Origin: Streptococcus suis
GTDB lineage: Bacteria; Bacillota; Bacilli; Lactobacillales; Streptococcaceae
NCBI RefSeq assembly: GCF_016775005.1
Contig: NZ_JAEUXI010000004.1
Coordinates: 124,001-188,000, forward strand
Reading direction: 5' to 3'
DNA: 64,000 nucleotides
In this document: positions 1 to 9,154 of the stretch, piece by piece
Layout of the letters: each line of letters starts with the position of its first letter
Position numbering within the stretch: the stretch's first letter is position 1
The notes under the pieces: model-generated
What the model was told of the DNA's origin: nothing
The model's database searches: none
Seen by the model: the letters and a program-made list of their open reading frames with translations, nothing else
Program-made: the position numbers and the translations under genes

Positions 1-331
1 AAATTTCTGTCATAAAGACAGCTGCACCAATTGCAATCGGTGTAGCAATAACTGCCGAAAGAATGGTAACGATGAAGGAACCTGAAATCATTGGGAGGGC
101 ACCAAAGATCTTGGAACTTGGTTCCCATTTTGTGCCAAATAAGAAGTCTGTAATGCTCACGCCATCCACAAAGAAAGTGGATAGACCACGTTGTGCAACG
201 AAGAGCAAAATCATTGCAACGATAAACACAATAAGTGATAAGCAAAGGAAGGTGAGAACCTTACCAAATTTCTCTAAGCGAGAGTTTTTAGAAGGCGAAC
301 TCAATTCTTTTGCAAGTTTTTGATTGTTCAT
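1..331 (-). CDS. pstC: Phosphate ABC transporter permease PstC (N-terminal part, cut by window edge)
   Basis: Inner-membrane permease of the high-affinity PstSCAB phosphate importer. Only the first 110 codons are in the window. The visible part has a short polar cytoplasmic start (MNNQKLAKELSS), one strongly hydrophobic helix at about residues 25-45, then the region before the second helix (start of the permease fold). It begins 2 bp after the pstS stop, so the two are co-transcribed in the usual S-C-A-B order. The identity of the fragment rests mostly on this linkage and on the recognisable N-terminus. Confidence 0.85.
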   Translation of the reverse strand, partial: MNNQKLAKELSSPSKNSRLEKFGKVLTFLCLSLIVFIVAMILLFVAQRGLSTFFVDGVSITDFLFGTKWEPSSKIFGALPMISGSFIVTILSAVIATPIAIGAAVFMTEI

Positions 332-333
332 TT

Positions 334-1203
334 CTACTCCTTAACTGTGACTGTACCATCAACAGATTTCTCTACCTTCATATCATGTATAGAGATGTAT
401 CCCATACTCTCAACGATACCATACTGCACTTCATCCGACATCATGTAATCCAAGAACTCTTTAGTCAAGTCCGTAGGTTCACCCTTGGTGTACATGTGCT
501 CGTATGACCAGATTGGCCAATCATTGGTTGTAACACTTTCAGTGGTTGGTTCAAATCCGTTTAATTTAATGGTTTGAACGCTGTCATCAACATATGCAAA
601 TGATAGATAGGAAATTGCTCCTGGCGTTTGACTAACGATGGATTTTACCATCCCGTTTGAATCTTGTTCCTGACTTTGAATAGCAGATTCACCATTCATG
701 ATAATGTTGTCAAATGTCGCGCGCGATCCTGAACTTGCTGCCCGGTTGATAATGGAAATCTCCAAATCCTTTCCACCGAGTTCCTTCCAGTTAGTAATCT
801 CACCTGTGAAGATTTTACGCAACTCCTCAGTCGTCAAATCATCAACAGTTACTTCTTCGTTGACAATTACAGCAAGACCTGCAACAGCGACTTGGTGATC
901 TACTAAAGCAGTGGCATCAATACCATCTTTCTCTTCTGCAAATACGTCAGAGTTACCAATCTGTACAGCTCCTGACTGCACCTGTGAAAGTCCAGTACCC
1001 GAACCACCACCTTGGACATTGACAGACTTACCAAGATTAGTTGAGCCAAATTCATCTGCTGCAGCTTCTACCAAGGGTTGCAAGGCAGTTGAGCCAACTG
1101 CAGTAATGGATTCACCTCGGTCAATCCAAGCTGAACAGGCAGACAATGAGAGACTTGCTGTCAATAAGAGAGCAGCAAGACCAAGCTTATGCTTTTTTTT
1201 CAT
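334..1203 (-). CDS. pstS: Phosphate-binding lipoprotein PstS
   Basis: Extracellular phosphate receptor of the Pst importer, 289 aa. It has a lipoprotein signal peptide with lipobox LSAC (Cys at about residue 23), then the PBP fold. Phosphate-contact motifs typical of PstS are visible: the early GSTALQP, GGGSGTG at about 67-73, and the central ASSGSRATF. The start has an upstream AAGGAAA-type ribosome site. The 130 bp upstream are very AT-rich and probably hold the promoter; I could not assign a Pho box with confidence. Co-transcribed with pstC. Confidence 0.93.
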   Translation of the reverse strand: MKKKHKLGLAALLLTASLSLSACSAWIDRGESITAVGSTALQPLVEAAADEFGSTNLGKSVNVQGGGSGTGLSQVQSGAVQIGNSDVFAEEKDGIDATALVDHQVAVAGLAVIVNEEVTVDDLTTEELRKIFTGEITNWKELGGKDLEISIINRAASSGSRATFDNIIMNGESAIQSQEQDSNGMVKSIVSQTPGAISYLSFAYVDDSVQTIKLNGFEPTTESVTTNDWPIWSYEHMYTKGEPTDLTKEFLDYMMSDEVQYGIVESMGYISIHDMKVEKSVDGTVTVKE

Positions 1204-1339
1204 TTCTATGTTTCCTTTACATTTTTCAGTGAAAATTTTACTGTAATTTTATTCTATTTTTCAGGTTATTTTACAATAAATTTCCACAAAACCAATATAA
1301 CATATAACCAACTAACATGCAAAATATTTCTGCTCATTC

Positions 1340-2644
1340 TTACGAAAAACGAAGCCCTTTTGGAAAGTTATTTTTAAGGGTTCCTGAGACGATTTTTGCA
1401 AAACCGAGCCCGTTTCCATGAATGACAACTTGGTACCATCCGTTGGGCAATTCTTTAGAGACAGCTAATGGCTGTCCTGCAACATAGTCAACAAAGGATT
1501 CCTGGCTGATTTCGACCCTATTTTTCACCTCATGCGGCAACAATGCAAGCCCCAAAGCAAAAGAAGGTTCAAATCGTTTGGTTTTAAAAACACCTAGATG
1601 CAAACCATTTCTTGCCAGTTTGAGCTTGGACAAATCTGGCAATCCATCTGGTAACAGATACAGATGGTCTCCAAAGACTTGCAAGGTCCCGGTTAGGTCA
1701 ACTGCCAGATGTTTTTTCGCAAAATCCAGCCACAACTGTTTCTGTTCTGGCTTTAGATTTGACTTACTAGCTTTTATTTTCTTTGTTTTTCCTTCTTGAT
1801 CTAATTGGAACTTGGCAACAAATTGTCCCTCTCCCTTAAAGTGATGGGGATACATACGTGCCGTTTCTGGAAAGGAAATCCCTTCCACCATGCCATTGAT
1901 TTTCTCAACGGGAAGCAAACTCAAGGGATATTCTTCTAACAACCAGGCAACCACATCTTCGTTTTCTTCAGGCGCCCAGGTACATGTCGAATAGACCAAT
2001 TGACCGCCAGGAGCTAACATTTCGAGTGCCGATTCTAAAATTTCCTTTTGTAAGACAGCACACTGACTTGGATAGTCACTATCCCAATACTGTATAGCTG
2101 CAGGATCCTTACGGAACATGCCCTCTCCTGAACATGGCGCATCCAGAACAATCAGGTCAAAGAACTTGGGAAATACCCGAGCCAGTCGGTCAGCGGATTC
2201 ATTGGTCACAACGACGTTACGAGCGCCAAATCGTTCAATATTTTCGACCAATATTTTGGACCGTTTCTGAGAAATTTCATTGCTTACAAGCAGACCTGTA
2301 TTTTTCAGATAAGAAAGGAGATGGGTAGACTTGCCACCAGGTGCAGCAGCTAAGTCCAAGACCTTCATACCTGGTTGAGGTTGAGCCATTTGACCAACAA
2401 TTTGTGCAGCTGGCTCTTGTGAATAGACTAAACCAGCTACATGCTCCCAGCTTTTGCCACTCACTTTTCCATAATAAGACCATTCCAAATGCGGAATCTT
2501 TTCCGAATAGTCTGGAAGCTGCGCTTTCAGTGGATTGATCCGAAATGCTGAAACAGCTGGCTCATCGAAACTTTGGAAAAATTTTTCTGAGTCAGCCCCT
2601 AACAAGGTTTCATACTTTTTTCTAAATTCTACTGGTAATTCCAT
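1340..2644 (-). CDS. rsmF: RsmF-type rRNA (cytosine-C5)-methyltransferase
   Basis: NOL1/NOP2/Sun-family SAM-dependent enzyme, 434 aa, expected to make m5C in 16S rRNA. The SAM-binding segment (DLAAAPGGKS) lies near residue 95, the PCSGEGMFRKD motif near 170 and the catalytic-cysteine motif TCTWAPEEN near 220. The C-terminal third is the PUA-like RNA-binding tail of the streptococcal/YebU-type members. The start overlaps the upstream phosphatase stop by 16 bp, indicating translational coupling. The exact target base is inferred from family. Confidence 0.88.
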   Translation of the reverse strand: MELPVEFRKKYETLLGADSEKFFQSFDEPAVSAFRINPLKAQLPDYSEKIPHLEWSYYGKVSGKSWEHVAGLVYSQEPAAQIVGQMAQPQPGMKVLDLAAAPGGKSTHLLSYLKNTGLLVSNEISQKRSKILVENIERFGARNVVVTNESADRLARVFPKFFDLIVLDAPCSGEGMFRKDPAAIQYWDSDYPSQCAVLQKEILESALEMLAPGGQLVYSTCTWAPEENEDVVAWLLEEYPLSLLPVEKINGMVEGISFPETARMYPHHFKGEGQFVAKFQLDQEGKTKKIKASKSNLKPEQKQLWLDFAKKHLAVDLTGTLQVFGDHLYLLPDGLPDLSKLKLARNGLHLGVFKTKRFEPSFALGLALLPHEVKNRVEISQESFVDYVAGQPLAVSKELPNGWYQVVIHGNGLGFAKIVSGTLKNNFPKGLRFS

Positions 2645-3411
2645 TCGTCTAAATATCCTGTGATCTCATCTTTCAGAAGACTGGGAAGAAAAAGTACATA
2701 CTCTCTTCCTTCAAATCTTGGTTTGCCATTTTCCAAACTCAACAATTCATAACCGAGCTTGGGTCCTAAAATAGCGGCAACTGCATAGTCCCATGGGTAT
2801 AAATAGGAAGCATGGGCAACTAACCGCCCTTCTAAAACATAGGCGAAACTAATGCCAGCACTACCATAGGATCGTGTCCCCAAACAGTGATTAGCCAATC
2901 GGACCAATCCGAAGGCATTTGATGCAAAGAGTCCAGCATTCAAGCCCAGTAAGGAACGCTTAAGTTCCCCTTTTTGATAGCCTAAAAGAGGCTGATCATT
3001 TAGGAAAACTGGAAATTCTCCCCCACCCCAAATAAGCTGGTCTGCCATGACATTGTAAAGCAGGGCAAACTGACCTACCCCTTGTTCAAAATAGGCAAGC
3101 AAGATACAAAAATCAGTCTGCTGGGCAATAAAATTTGTCGTGCCATCAATCGGATCTAAGACCCAGACACAACCTTTGGAAATAGAGATATGTTCTTGTG
3201 ACTCCTCCCCTAAAATGGCATCCAAAGGATAAGCTTGTAAGATGTCCTGACTCAATTGATCCTGAATAGACTGATCAAAGTTTGTCACCAAATCTTTAAA
3301 ATCTGCTTTTTCAGCAATTTCCACTTGCTGGTTCATATGCTCACGTAGCCATTGCCCAGCCTTTAAGACTATTTGTTGGGCAAATCTTAGCTTAGTTTCC
3401 AAGTCGAACAA
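2629..3411 (-). CDS. Inositol-monophosphatase-family phosphatase
   Basis: Mg-dependent, Li-sensitive phosphatase fold of the IMPase/SuhB/CysQ family, 260 aa. Metal-binding motifs are visible: GEE near residue 68, DPIDGTTNF near 87-95 and the C-terminal WDYAVAA. The biological substrate in streptococci is not clear (myo-inositol phosphate or another sugar or nucleotide phosphate). It overlaps both neighbours (UPF0223 upstream by 20 bp, rsmF downstream by 16 bp), so the three genes are a tightly packed operon. Confidence 0.87.
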   Translation of the reverse strand: MFDLETKLRFAQQIVLKAGQWLREHMNQQVEIAEKADFKDLVTNFDQSIQDQLSQDILQAYPLDAILGEESQEHISISKGCVWVLDPIDGTTNFIAQQTDFCILLAYFEQGVGQFALLYNVMADQLIWGGGEFPVFLNDQPLLGYQKGELKRSLLGLNAGLFASNAFGLVRLANHCLGTRSYGSAGISFAYVLEGRLVAHASYLYPWDYAVAAILGPKLGYELLSLENGKPRFEGREYVLFLPSLLKDEITGYLDEWNYQ

Positions 3412-3670
3412 CTCCTCTCCCTTTCTCCTTGGCCATTTTCACAGCTTGATAGGTTGAGTAACCAGATGACTCTTGAAATTCTCGATCGATTTGTTTTTCC
3501 TGTGCCTTGCCTGGCACTACTTTTTTAAAAACTGAGTAGCTAGTCAGCAGGGCTTCTGCTTGAGTGCCACCCTCATAGGCTGCCTCCACTTGATTCAAAA
3601 AAGAAAGCACGGAGGAAATCTCCTCGGTGCTCCACATCATATCAAGCGGATATGAATATTGTTTGTTCAT
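3392..3670 (-). CDS. UPF0223 family small protein
   Basis: 92-aa soluble protein with the UPF0223/YktA signature: N-terminal [14 protein letters not shown] and a basic C-terminus ([14 protein letters not shown]). No biochemical function is established for the family. It sits between the Spx-like gene (8 bp upstream) and the IMPase-family gene, which it overlaps, as is common in streptococci. Confidence 0.85.
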   Translation of the reverse strand: MNKQYSYPLDMMWSTEEISSVLSFLNQVEAAYEGGTQAEALLTSYSVFKKVVPGKAQEKQIDREFQESSGYSTYQAVKMAKEKGRGVVRLGN

Positions 3671-3678
3671 ATCGTTCC

Positions 3679-4083
3679 TTATCCAATTTCTGCTCGCAAA
3701 GTAGCATTTTTTAACTCTTGTTTTCGGTAATTACGCGGTAAGAAGGCACGAATCTCATCTTCGTTAAATCCAATCTGCATCCGCTTATCATCCAAAATAA
3801 TCGGACGACGAAGAAGACTTGGATAGGTTTCAATCAAATGAATCAGTTCTGAAACAGATAACTCTTCAACATCGATATTTAGTTTTTGGAAAACCTTAGA
3901 GCGCGTCGAAATAAGGTCATCCGTCCCGTTTTCTGTCAAAGACAAGATTGTTTTTAGTTCAGTCGCAGTCAGGGGACTGGTCATAATATTATGCTCAGTA
4001 AACGGAACTTGATGATTGGTTAACCAGGCGCGCGCTTTTCGACAGCTCGTACAACTTGGCGATAAAAACAAAGTAATCATCAA
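3679..4083 (-). CDS. spx: Spx/ArsC-family redox-responsive transcription regulator
   Basis: 134 aa, the full length of Spx. It has the N-terminal CxxC redox switch ([13 protein letters not shown], Cys about residues 11 and 14) in a thioredoxin-like ArsC fold, and the [14 protein letters not shown] segment characteristic of Spx. Spx binds the RNA polymerase alpha C-terminal domain under thiol stress. Streptococci usually have two copies (spxA1/spxA2) and I cannot say which this is. Two adjacent ATGs start the frame; the second (4080) is equally likely. Confidence 0.88.
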   Translation of the reverse strand: MMITLFLSPSCTSCRKARAWLTNHQVPFTEHNIMTSPLTATELKTILSLTENGTDDLISTRSKVFQKLNIDVEELSVSELIHLIETYPSLLRRPIILDDKRMQIGFNEDEIRAFLPRNYRKQELKNATLRAEIG

Positions 4084-4168
4084 TATTCACCCCTTTCCAC
4101 ATACTCGTTCCCACATATCATTATACCCCATATTTCTAGAAAATTCAATAAAAACCGAGTAATATTCA

Positions 4169-4903
4169 CTAATTTCCGTCGATTTCTGTCATTTTATCCA
4201 ACTTATCTGACAGTTCTTTCAAGACTTGTTCCTGGTTTTCTAATTTTTCTAATAATAGATCAATCTTGGTATCTTTTTCATTTTCTGTAAAAAAACGTGT
4301 GATGGTCGAAGTGACCATACCAAAGGTACAGATACCTACCAACATCAAAATGATTGCAATAGCTTTTGAAATCGCATCTTGCGGTACAATATCGCCATAA
4401 CCAACGGTTGTCATCGTTACAATGGACCACCAAAGTGAGTCGAAAATCGATTTTTTCTCCAAGATAGACAAGAGAAGGCTTGAAATCAGGACAGCTGAAA
4501 TATTCAAGATCAAAACCTTGTACAAACCATTGGTATGTAGAAGTTTTTTGATAGTATCCCAAAATCGATTGGACAAGGCGATAACCCTGGTTAGCCGCAA
4601 AAGACGGAACAAACGTGCAATTCTGCCTAATTGCAAGAAGCCAAAGAGTTGATCAAAAGGCAAAATGGCAATTAGATCAAAAATATGACTTTTTGCATAT
4701 TCTTTCCGATCCCTGGCGTAAAAGAGATTGGCTAGATAATCAAATACAAAAATCCCCCAGAAAATCAGATCCAAGCCCTTATAGAAAAAACTAGTCGCTG
4801 AAAACCAGGAAAAAAATTCACCGACTAAGAGCAAGATATAACAGATGGCGAAAAAGGTCACCATCGGTTCATAACGCGGATGAGATATCAAGCGCTTGAT
4901 CAT
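4169..4903 (-). CDS. Voltage-gated-type potassium channel (Kch-like, six-TM)
   Basis: Membrane K+ channel of about 244 aa. An S1-S4-like domain (about residues 15-120, S4-like Arg-rich stretch LGRIARLFRLLRLTR) precedes the pore with selectivity filter TVGYGD and the inner helix. A charged coiled-coil-like tail (about 205-244) probably helps assembly. I place the start at 4903 rather than the upstream ATG at 4915, because GGGAGG lies ideally before it and it forms an ATGA overlap with the ribF stop. Confidence 0.85.
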   Translation of the reverse strand: MIKRLISHPRYEPMVTFFAICYILLLVGEFFSWFSATSFFYKGLDLIFWGIFVFDYLANLFYARDRKEYAKSHIFDLIAILPFDQLFGFLQLGRIARLFRLLRLTRVIALSNRFWDTIKKLLHTNGLYKVLILNISAVLISSLLLSILEKKSIFDSLWWSIVTMTTVGYGDIVPQDAISKAIAIILMLVGICTFGMVTSTITRFFTENEKDTKIDLLLEKLENQEQVLKELSDKLDKMTEIDGN

Positions 4904-5820
4904 GTTCCCTCCCAATGCAGAGCTACTTTCTCATCTTCTTTCATCTGCTCCATCAAACTATCTATGCCGTCAAATTTTACCATATCTCTGATTTTATCCA
5001 GCCAGTAAATTGTCATCTTTTCACCATATATATAGCGATTGAACTGGAAGATATGGGCTTCGATTCGCATTTCAGTACCATCAAATGTCACATTTTTTCC
5101 CACGCTTGCCATGGCACGAAAACGCTCACCATCTACTTCTACATCAGCAACATAAACACCTGCTGGTGGTAAATGCACGCGGTCAAAAGGAGTTAAGTTA
5201 GCAGTTGGATAGCCGATGGTACGACCTCTGGCATCCCCATGCACCACAATTCCCTCCGTAGAAAATGAATAGCCTAGAAGCCGATTGACAAGGGACATAT
5301 TGCCAGCTTGGATTTCCTGGCGGATGCGCGAGGAGGATACTTTGAGTCCATCAACCTGCACTTCTTCAACAATCTCGACTTGCCCCTCAAACAAGGCGGT
5401 CAAATCAGACACGTCTGCTCTGCAATTTCCAAAATGATAGTCAAAACCAGCCACCAAAACTCGAGCATTGATTCCTTTAATGTAGCGATCGATAAACTCC
5501 TGAGGACTGTTTGCTGCAAACTCACTCGTAAAATCCGTCAAAACCAATTGATCAACGCCATATTGTTCCATCAATTGAAACCGTCTTTCCTGGGTGGTCA
5601 AATGCAGCAACAAATCTGGACTGAAACGAGCAAATGCTAATCGTGGTGTTTCAGGAAAAGTTAAAACCGAAACGGTAAGACCTTGCTCATCTGCTACTTT
5701 CCTAGCCCTGTCCAAAAGCGCCTTGTGGCCTAGATGGAGACCATCAAAATACCCCAAGACCAAAACAGTTGGTACCTGATTCATCAGGTCCTTATAATTT
5801 TTTATATACTTAATTTCCAT
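4900..5820 (-). CDS. ribF: Bifunctional riboflavin kinase / FAD synthetase RibF
   Basis: 306 aa, the normal length for RibF, which turns riboflavin into FMN and FAD. The N-terminal nucleotidyltransferase domain shows LGYFDGLHLGH (about 21-31) and the SSSRIRQEI motif; the C-terminal flavokinase domain shows GDARGRTIGYPTANL and PPAGVYV. The gene follows truB by 35 bp and overlaps the channel gene by 4 bp, so truB-ribF-channel may be one transcript. No riboswitch is visible upstream. Confidence 0.95.
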   Translation of the reverse strand: MEIKYIKNYKDLMNQVPTVLVLGYFDGLHLGHKALLDRARKVADEQGLTVSVLTFPETPRLAFARFSPDLLLHLTTQERRFQLMEQYGVDQLVLTDFTSEFAANSPQEFIDRYIKGINARVLVAGFDYHFGNCRADVSDLTALFEGQVEIVEEVQVDGLKVSSSRIRQEIQAGNMSLVNRLLGYSFSTEGIVVHGDARGRTIGYPTANLTPFDRVHLPPAGVYVADVEVDGERFRAMASVGKNVTFDGTEMRIEAHIFQFNRYIYGEKMTIYWLDKIRDMVKFDGIDSLMEQMKEDEKVALHWEGT

Positions 5821-5855
5821 ATCACTTTATTGTATCATAGGTTTCTACTCCATCA

Positions 5856-6734
5856 CTAGAGAAAAACCTTTCTGGGCTTATAATAGTCTTCCCTTTGTTC
5901 TAAAATAGCGATTAATCGTCCCTGGTGGAAACCTGCAAGCAGGGCTTCTTGATGTTCTACGTTCAAAAATCTCCCGAATCGAGCTTCTTCTACCTGCGAG
6001 CTTGTTAATTCAACGACCGGTAGGTCTCCAATTCCTTGTTCAATGGGACGAAGGAAGGAATAGTCTTCTTGAGATACCTTATCAGCAATTTCCTCGATTG
6101 TCAGGGCGTCAGCAAGGGTCATGCCTGCTGAGCCTGTTCGCTCTAGCTTGGACATATGACTAGCGTAGCCTAGCTTAGAGCCCAAGTCAACAGACAGGGT
6201 GCGAACATAGGTGCCCTTTCCACAGCGAACTCGAAAAGTGAATCGTGCACAGTCATCCGCCAACTCGATCGGGCTGGTCCGTTCAAAACTGTAAATATCA
6301 ATTTGACGTTGAGGACGTTCGACTTCTTCGCCCGCCCTTGCGTACTCATAAAGTTTGCGGCCCTTTACTTTGACAGCAGAATACATAGGCGGAATCTGGG
6401 TAATAGTACCAACAAAGCTAGCCATGGCCTCATCAACTGCCTGCTCTGCTATTTCCAAAACCGGTGTCCGCTCTATGATATCGCCCGATGCATCTTCGGT
6501 CGTGGTCGAATAGCCGAGGGTAATCTCCCCCTCATAAATTTTTCCCTCTTCCTGCATATACTCAATCATGCGCGTGGCCTTGCCGACTGCAATGGGCAGA
6601 ACCCCTGTCACATCTGGATCCAAGGTCCCACCATGCCCAATCTTCTTCTCCTGCAAAATCTTGCGTAATTTAAATACCACATCGTGGGAGGTCATTCCCG
6701 CTTCTTTTTTCACATTAATAATTCCTGAAATCAT
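5856..6734 (-). CDS. truB: tRNA pseudouridine(55) synthase TruB
   Basis: 292 aa. It makes Psi55 in the T-loop of tRNAs. Family motifs are present: [11 protein letters not shown], the catalytic-Asp region [13 protein letters not shown] (about 37-49), [11 protein letters not shown] and [11 protein letters not shown], followed by the C-terminal PUA-like domain. There is no Shine-Dalgarno of note before the ATG, but an extended -10 (TGTTATAAT) ends 6 nt upstream, suggesting a leaderless transcript. It is upstream of ribF, as in many Firmicutes. Confidence 0.95.
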   Translation of the reverse strand: MISGIINVKKEAGMTSHDVVFKLRKILQEKKIGHGGTLDPDVTGVLPIAVGKATRMIEYMQEEGKIYEGEITLGYSTTTEDASGDIIERTPVLEIAEQAVDEAMASFVGTITQIPPMYSAVKVKGRKLYEYARAGEEVERPQRQIDIYSFERTSPIELADDCARFTFRVRCGKGTYVRTLSVDLGSKLGYASHMSKLERTGSAGMTLADALTIEEIADKVSQEDYSFLRPIEQGIGDLPVVELTSSQVEEARFGRFLNVEHQEALLAGFHQGRLIAILEQREDYYKPRKVFL

Positions 6735-6749
6735 GTTTTCATTATAACA
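6735..6749 (-). promoter_or_regulatory. Extended -10 promoter immediately before truB
   Basis: The minus strand carries TGTTATAAT, with the -10 hexamer at 6741-6746, six bases before the truB ATG. A normal start 6-8 nt after the -10 would put the 5' end on or next to the A of the ATG. No good -35 is seen; an extended -10 does not need one. Confidence 0.45.
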
Positions 6750-6753
6750 TAAA

Positions 6754-6775
6754 GGACCGCTCTTTTGGGCGGTCC
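6754..6775 (-). terminator. Rho-independent terminator after the DUF2130 gene
   Basis: A GC-rich hairpin (GGACCGC with GCGGTCC, 8-nt loop) lies about 50 bp after the stop of the minus-strand DUF2130 gene. It is followed on that strand by a short T-containing run. It separates that gene from truB. Confidence 0.6.
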
Positions 6776-6824
6776 CTCGTCGATTCTACTTATTTCCTAA
6801 TTATAGTCTGTATAACAGGGACTT

Positions 6825-8078
6825 CTAGTCCCCCTTCAAAGCCTCAAACTTCGCCTTCATCGTAGGGTTGTCGCGGGTTAATTTTTTGACAGAGACATCG
6901 TCTAGTTTATTATTTGCAAGGCGGAGCTGGTTCTCGCTAGTTGTTAGGAAGCGTTTGACTTCTTCCATCCGCTTGATGGACTTGTCAATTTCATCAATAG
7001 CTTTTTTAAAGTTGTTACTTGCCGAGTTGTAGTTCTTGGCAAAGGCTGTTTTAAAGGCATCTAGCTCCTTTTCGAATTGGGTGATGTCGTCATTTTGCTT
7101 TTTAATCATTGCCAACTCCTGCTTGTACTGCAAACTGTTCAGCGCAGCATTTCGCAAAAGCCCAATTAGCTGAATAAAGAACTGAGGACGGACCACGTAC
7201 ATCTTGTCATACTCATGGCTGACATCGACAATCCCTGTATTGTAATAATCGTTGTCCGCTTCCAACATAGTCACTAGAACGGCATATTCGCATTCCTTTT
7301 CTCGACGGTCCTTATCCAATTCTTTGAAGAAATCTGCGTTTTTATGCTTGGTTTTGGTTGTATCCGCCTCATTCTTCATCTCAAACATGATGGAGATGAT
7401 TTCCACGCCGTTCTCATCCAACTCCCGATAGATGTAGTCCCCCTTGGAACCAGAAGCGGAAACCACATTGTCCTTGCCAAATTTTGCCCGTGGAAAGGCA
7501 TAGGAACGAACCTTGTTGAACTCTGCCTCGGCATAAAGTTCCAAACTTTCACCAATTGCCTTGGTGGACTGCTGAGCTTTGAAGTTCTTGTAAAACTCCA
7601 CCTGCTCATCTGCTGCCTTGAGCCGCACCTCGTACTCCTGACGAGTGGTCGCAAGCGCCAACTCCTGCTTCTGCTCCTGCAAAGCCAAGGCATTTTGAGC
7701 CGCATCTCGCTCTTTTTCCACCTGAGCGACAGCCTGTTGCAACTCCAAATCCTTAGCCAAGCCGATCTGCTCCAATTTGGCTTTCAACTCTTGGATTTCT
7801 TGGTCTTTTTTGGAAAGGGCAGAGCTGATTTCTAGCTCCGTCTGACTAGACAACTTGTCCAAACGTGCGGTCAGTTCAAAGATTTCCTTGTCTTTATCAC
7901 CCAGTTTAGCTTGTAAGTCATTTTCTGCTTTCTGGGACAATAATTCCCGTTCCCGCTCCAAACGGTCGTGGATTTCCTTTTCAAACTCCGCACCACGTAC
8001 CTGGGCTAAGAGTTGACTATACTCAGTTTCATTGACAGTAAAAATAGTAGAGCAATGCGGACAAGTAATTTGATGCAT
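6825..8078 (-). CDS. DUF2130 domain protein (zinc-ribbon, coiled coil, nuclease-like core)
   Basis: 417 aa counted from the ATG at 8078, chosen because GGAAAGGA lies just before it. The N-terminus has a CPHC zinc-ribbon half (residues 5-8). A long Glu/Lys/Gln-rich coiled coil covers about 35-160, the conserved DUF2130 core about 165-330 (KAIGESLE, GSKGDYIYRE, FEMKNE), and a second coiled coil the end. The core resembles restriction-endonuclease-like folds, but the cellular function is unknown. Its start lies 24 bp after the stop of the SRPBCC gene. Confidence 0.8.
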   Translation of the reverse strand: MHQITCPHCSTIFTVNETEYSQLLAQVRGAEFEKEIHDRLERERELLSQKAENDLQAKLGDKDKEIFELTARLDKLSSQTELEISSALSKKDQEIQELKAKLEQIGLAKDLELQQAVAQVEKERDAAQNALALQEQKQELALATTRQEYEVRLKAADEQVEFYKNFKAQQSTKAIGESLELYAEAEFNKVRSYAFPRAKFGKDNVVSASGSKGDYIYRELDENGVEIISIMFEMKNEADTTKTKHKNADFFKELDKDRREKECEYAVLVTMLEADNDYYNTGIVDVSHEYDKMYVVRPQFFIQLIGLLRNAALNSLQYKQELAMIKKQNDDITQFEKELDAFKTAFAKNYNSASNNFKKAIDEIDKSIKRMEEVKRFLTTSENQLRLANNKLDDVSVKKLTRDNPTMKAKFEALKGD

Positions 8079-8101
8079 AAGTGATTCCTTTCCAATTTCA
8101 A

Positions 8102-8557
8102 CTAAATATTCAATTCTTTTTCCAAATAGGCCGACCATTTTTCTCTAAGAGCGGCTCTATCTGGCAGTTTCTTAGCATTCAATAGGGCCATGATGCAGTC
8201 ATTTTGTACCAACCAGCCAGTCATATCTTTTTTAGCATCTGCAAATTCATTCCCAAAATCAAATGGAATGATTTCTTCAAAAATAATCTGCTGGTTCTTA
8301 ATGTGAAAACTAACCTGCGCCCTGTCCCATTCGTAAGCAAGGTGCGATTCTGGTTGGTAACTAAGCAGGGGCATAACCTCTCGAAAATCTTCCATCTCAA
8401 AAACCAAATGGTCTGTCTCCACTCTTAACTGAGGAAACCACTTTTCTAATCCTTGGTTGGTGGCAAGGAGGTCCCAACTATCAGAGGGACTGGCTTGGAC
8501 CTCATAGTTCAGGCGTAAGATATATTGATTTTCAGCTTGTTTGATTTCTACTTCCAT
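8102..8557 (-). CDS. SRPBCC / AHSA1-like protein
   Basis: 151 aa with a START/SRPBCC-like pattern: N-terminal strand, SDSWDLLATNQGLEKWFPQL, then GWLVQNDCIMALL near the C-terminus. Members bind small hydrophobic ligands or act as Hsp90 co-factors; no specific role can be read here. It sits just upstream of the DUF2130 gene, with which it is probably co-transcribed. Confidence 0.65.
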   Translation of the reverse strand: MEVEIKQAENQYILRLNYEVQASPSDSWDLLATNQGLEKWFPQLRVETDHLVFEMEDFREVMPLLSYQPESHLAYEWDRAQVSFHIKNQQIIFEEIIPFDFGNEFADAKKDMTGWLVQNDCIMALLNAKKLPDRAALREKWSAYLEKELNI

Positions 8558-8606
8558 GGCAGCTCCTTTTGTGGCTTATATTATAGCAAATTTCTTCTGA
8601 GCAATC

Positions 8607-8628
8607 AAAAAACCAGGAGACCCTGGTT
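8607..8628 (-). terminator. Terminator after the VOC gene
   Basis: A hairpin AACCAGG/CCTGGTT with a 4-nt loop is followed by a T run on the minus strand, about 6 bp after the VOC-family stop codon. Confidence 0.75.
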
Positions 8629-8633
8629 TATGA

Positions 8634-9083
8634 TTAATTTTGTTCTGCGTAGTATTCTTGACCAAAGCCAGCAACTTCCGCATTGACTTGCCAATGGATA
8701 CCGAATTTGTCCTGCAATGATCCATAAGCTGGTGACCAAGGTACTGCTTGTAAGTCCATTGTGATTTGTTTTGCATCTTCAGACAATTTAGCAAATAGGT
8801 CTTTGGCTGTTGCCTCGTCATCGGTAATCAAAGCAACTGTAATGTTGTCGCCCACCGCATAAGGCAACTCTGGGTTGTTGTCTGACAACATAAAACGTTG
8901 ACCTGTACTCAGACGGAACTGGGCATTCATTACATGATTTTCCATCTCTACTGGGCAATCTGGCAAGAAATCTTTGAACAAATTCACTTGTTCAACTTCT
9001 GCGCCTAGCGCTTTCTTGTAAAATTCAATTGCTTCTAATCCGTTACCATTCGTAACCAAATAGACTTCCATTGCTTTTAGCAT
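8634..9083 (-). CDS. VOC family (PhnB/glyoxalase-like) protein
   Basis: 149 aa with the PhnB-like VOC pattern: VYLVTNGNGLEAIEFYKKAL at the N-terminus and WQVNAE near the end, from two beta-alpha-beta-beta-beta repeats. Family members are metal-dependent small-molecule enzymes or drug-binding proteins; the substrate is unknown. Monocistronic, with its own RBS (GGAGGAAAT) and terminator. Confidence 0.8.
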   Translation of the reverse strand: MLKAMEVYLVTNGNGLEAIEFYKKALGAEVEQVNLFKDFLPDCPVEMENHVMNAQFRLSTGQRFMLSDNNPELPYAVGDNITVALITDDEATAKDLFAKLSEDAKQITMDLQAVPWSPAYGSLQDKFGIHWQVNAEVAGFGQEYYAEQN

Positions 9084-9154
9084 GTGTATTTCCTCCTTGC
9101 CAATTTAGGCTCCTCATTATACCATGGGAAAATGGTCCGTACAACTAATTAGTG

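Noticed and set aside
1204..1339. Pho box before pstS
   Set aside because: The region is AT-rich with repeated TTTAC-like strings, but no spacing matched a Pho box well enough.
8576..8821. 81-aa frame on the minus strand
   Set aside because: Lies inside the VOC gene in another frame, has no RBS and has no protein-like pattern.
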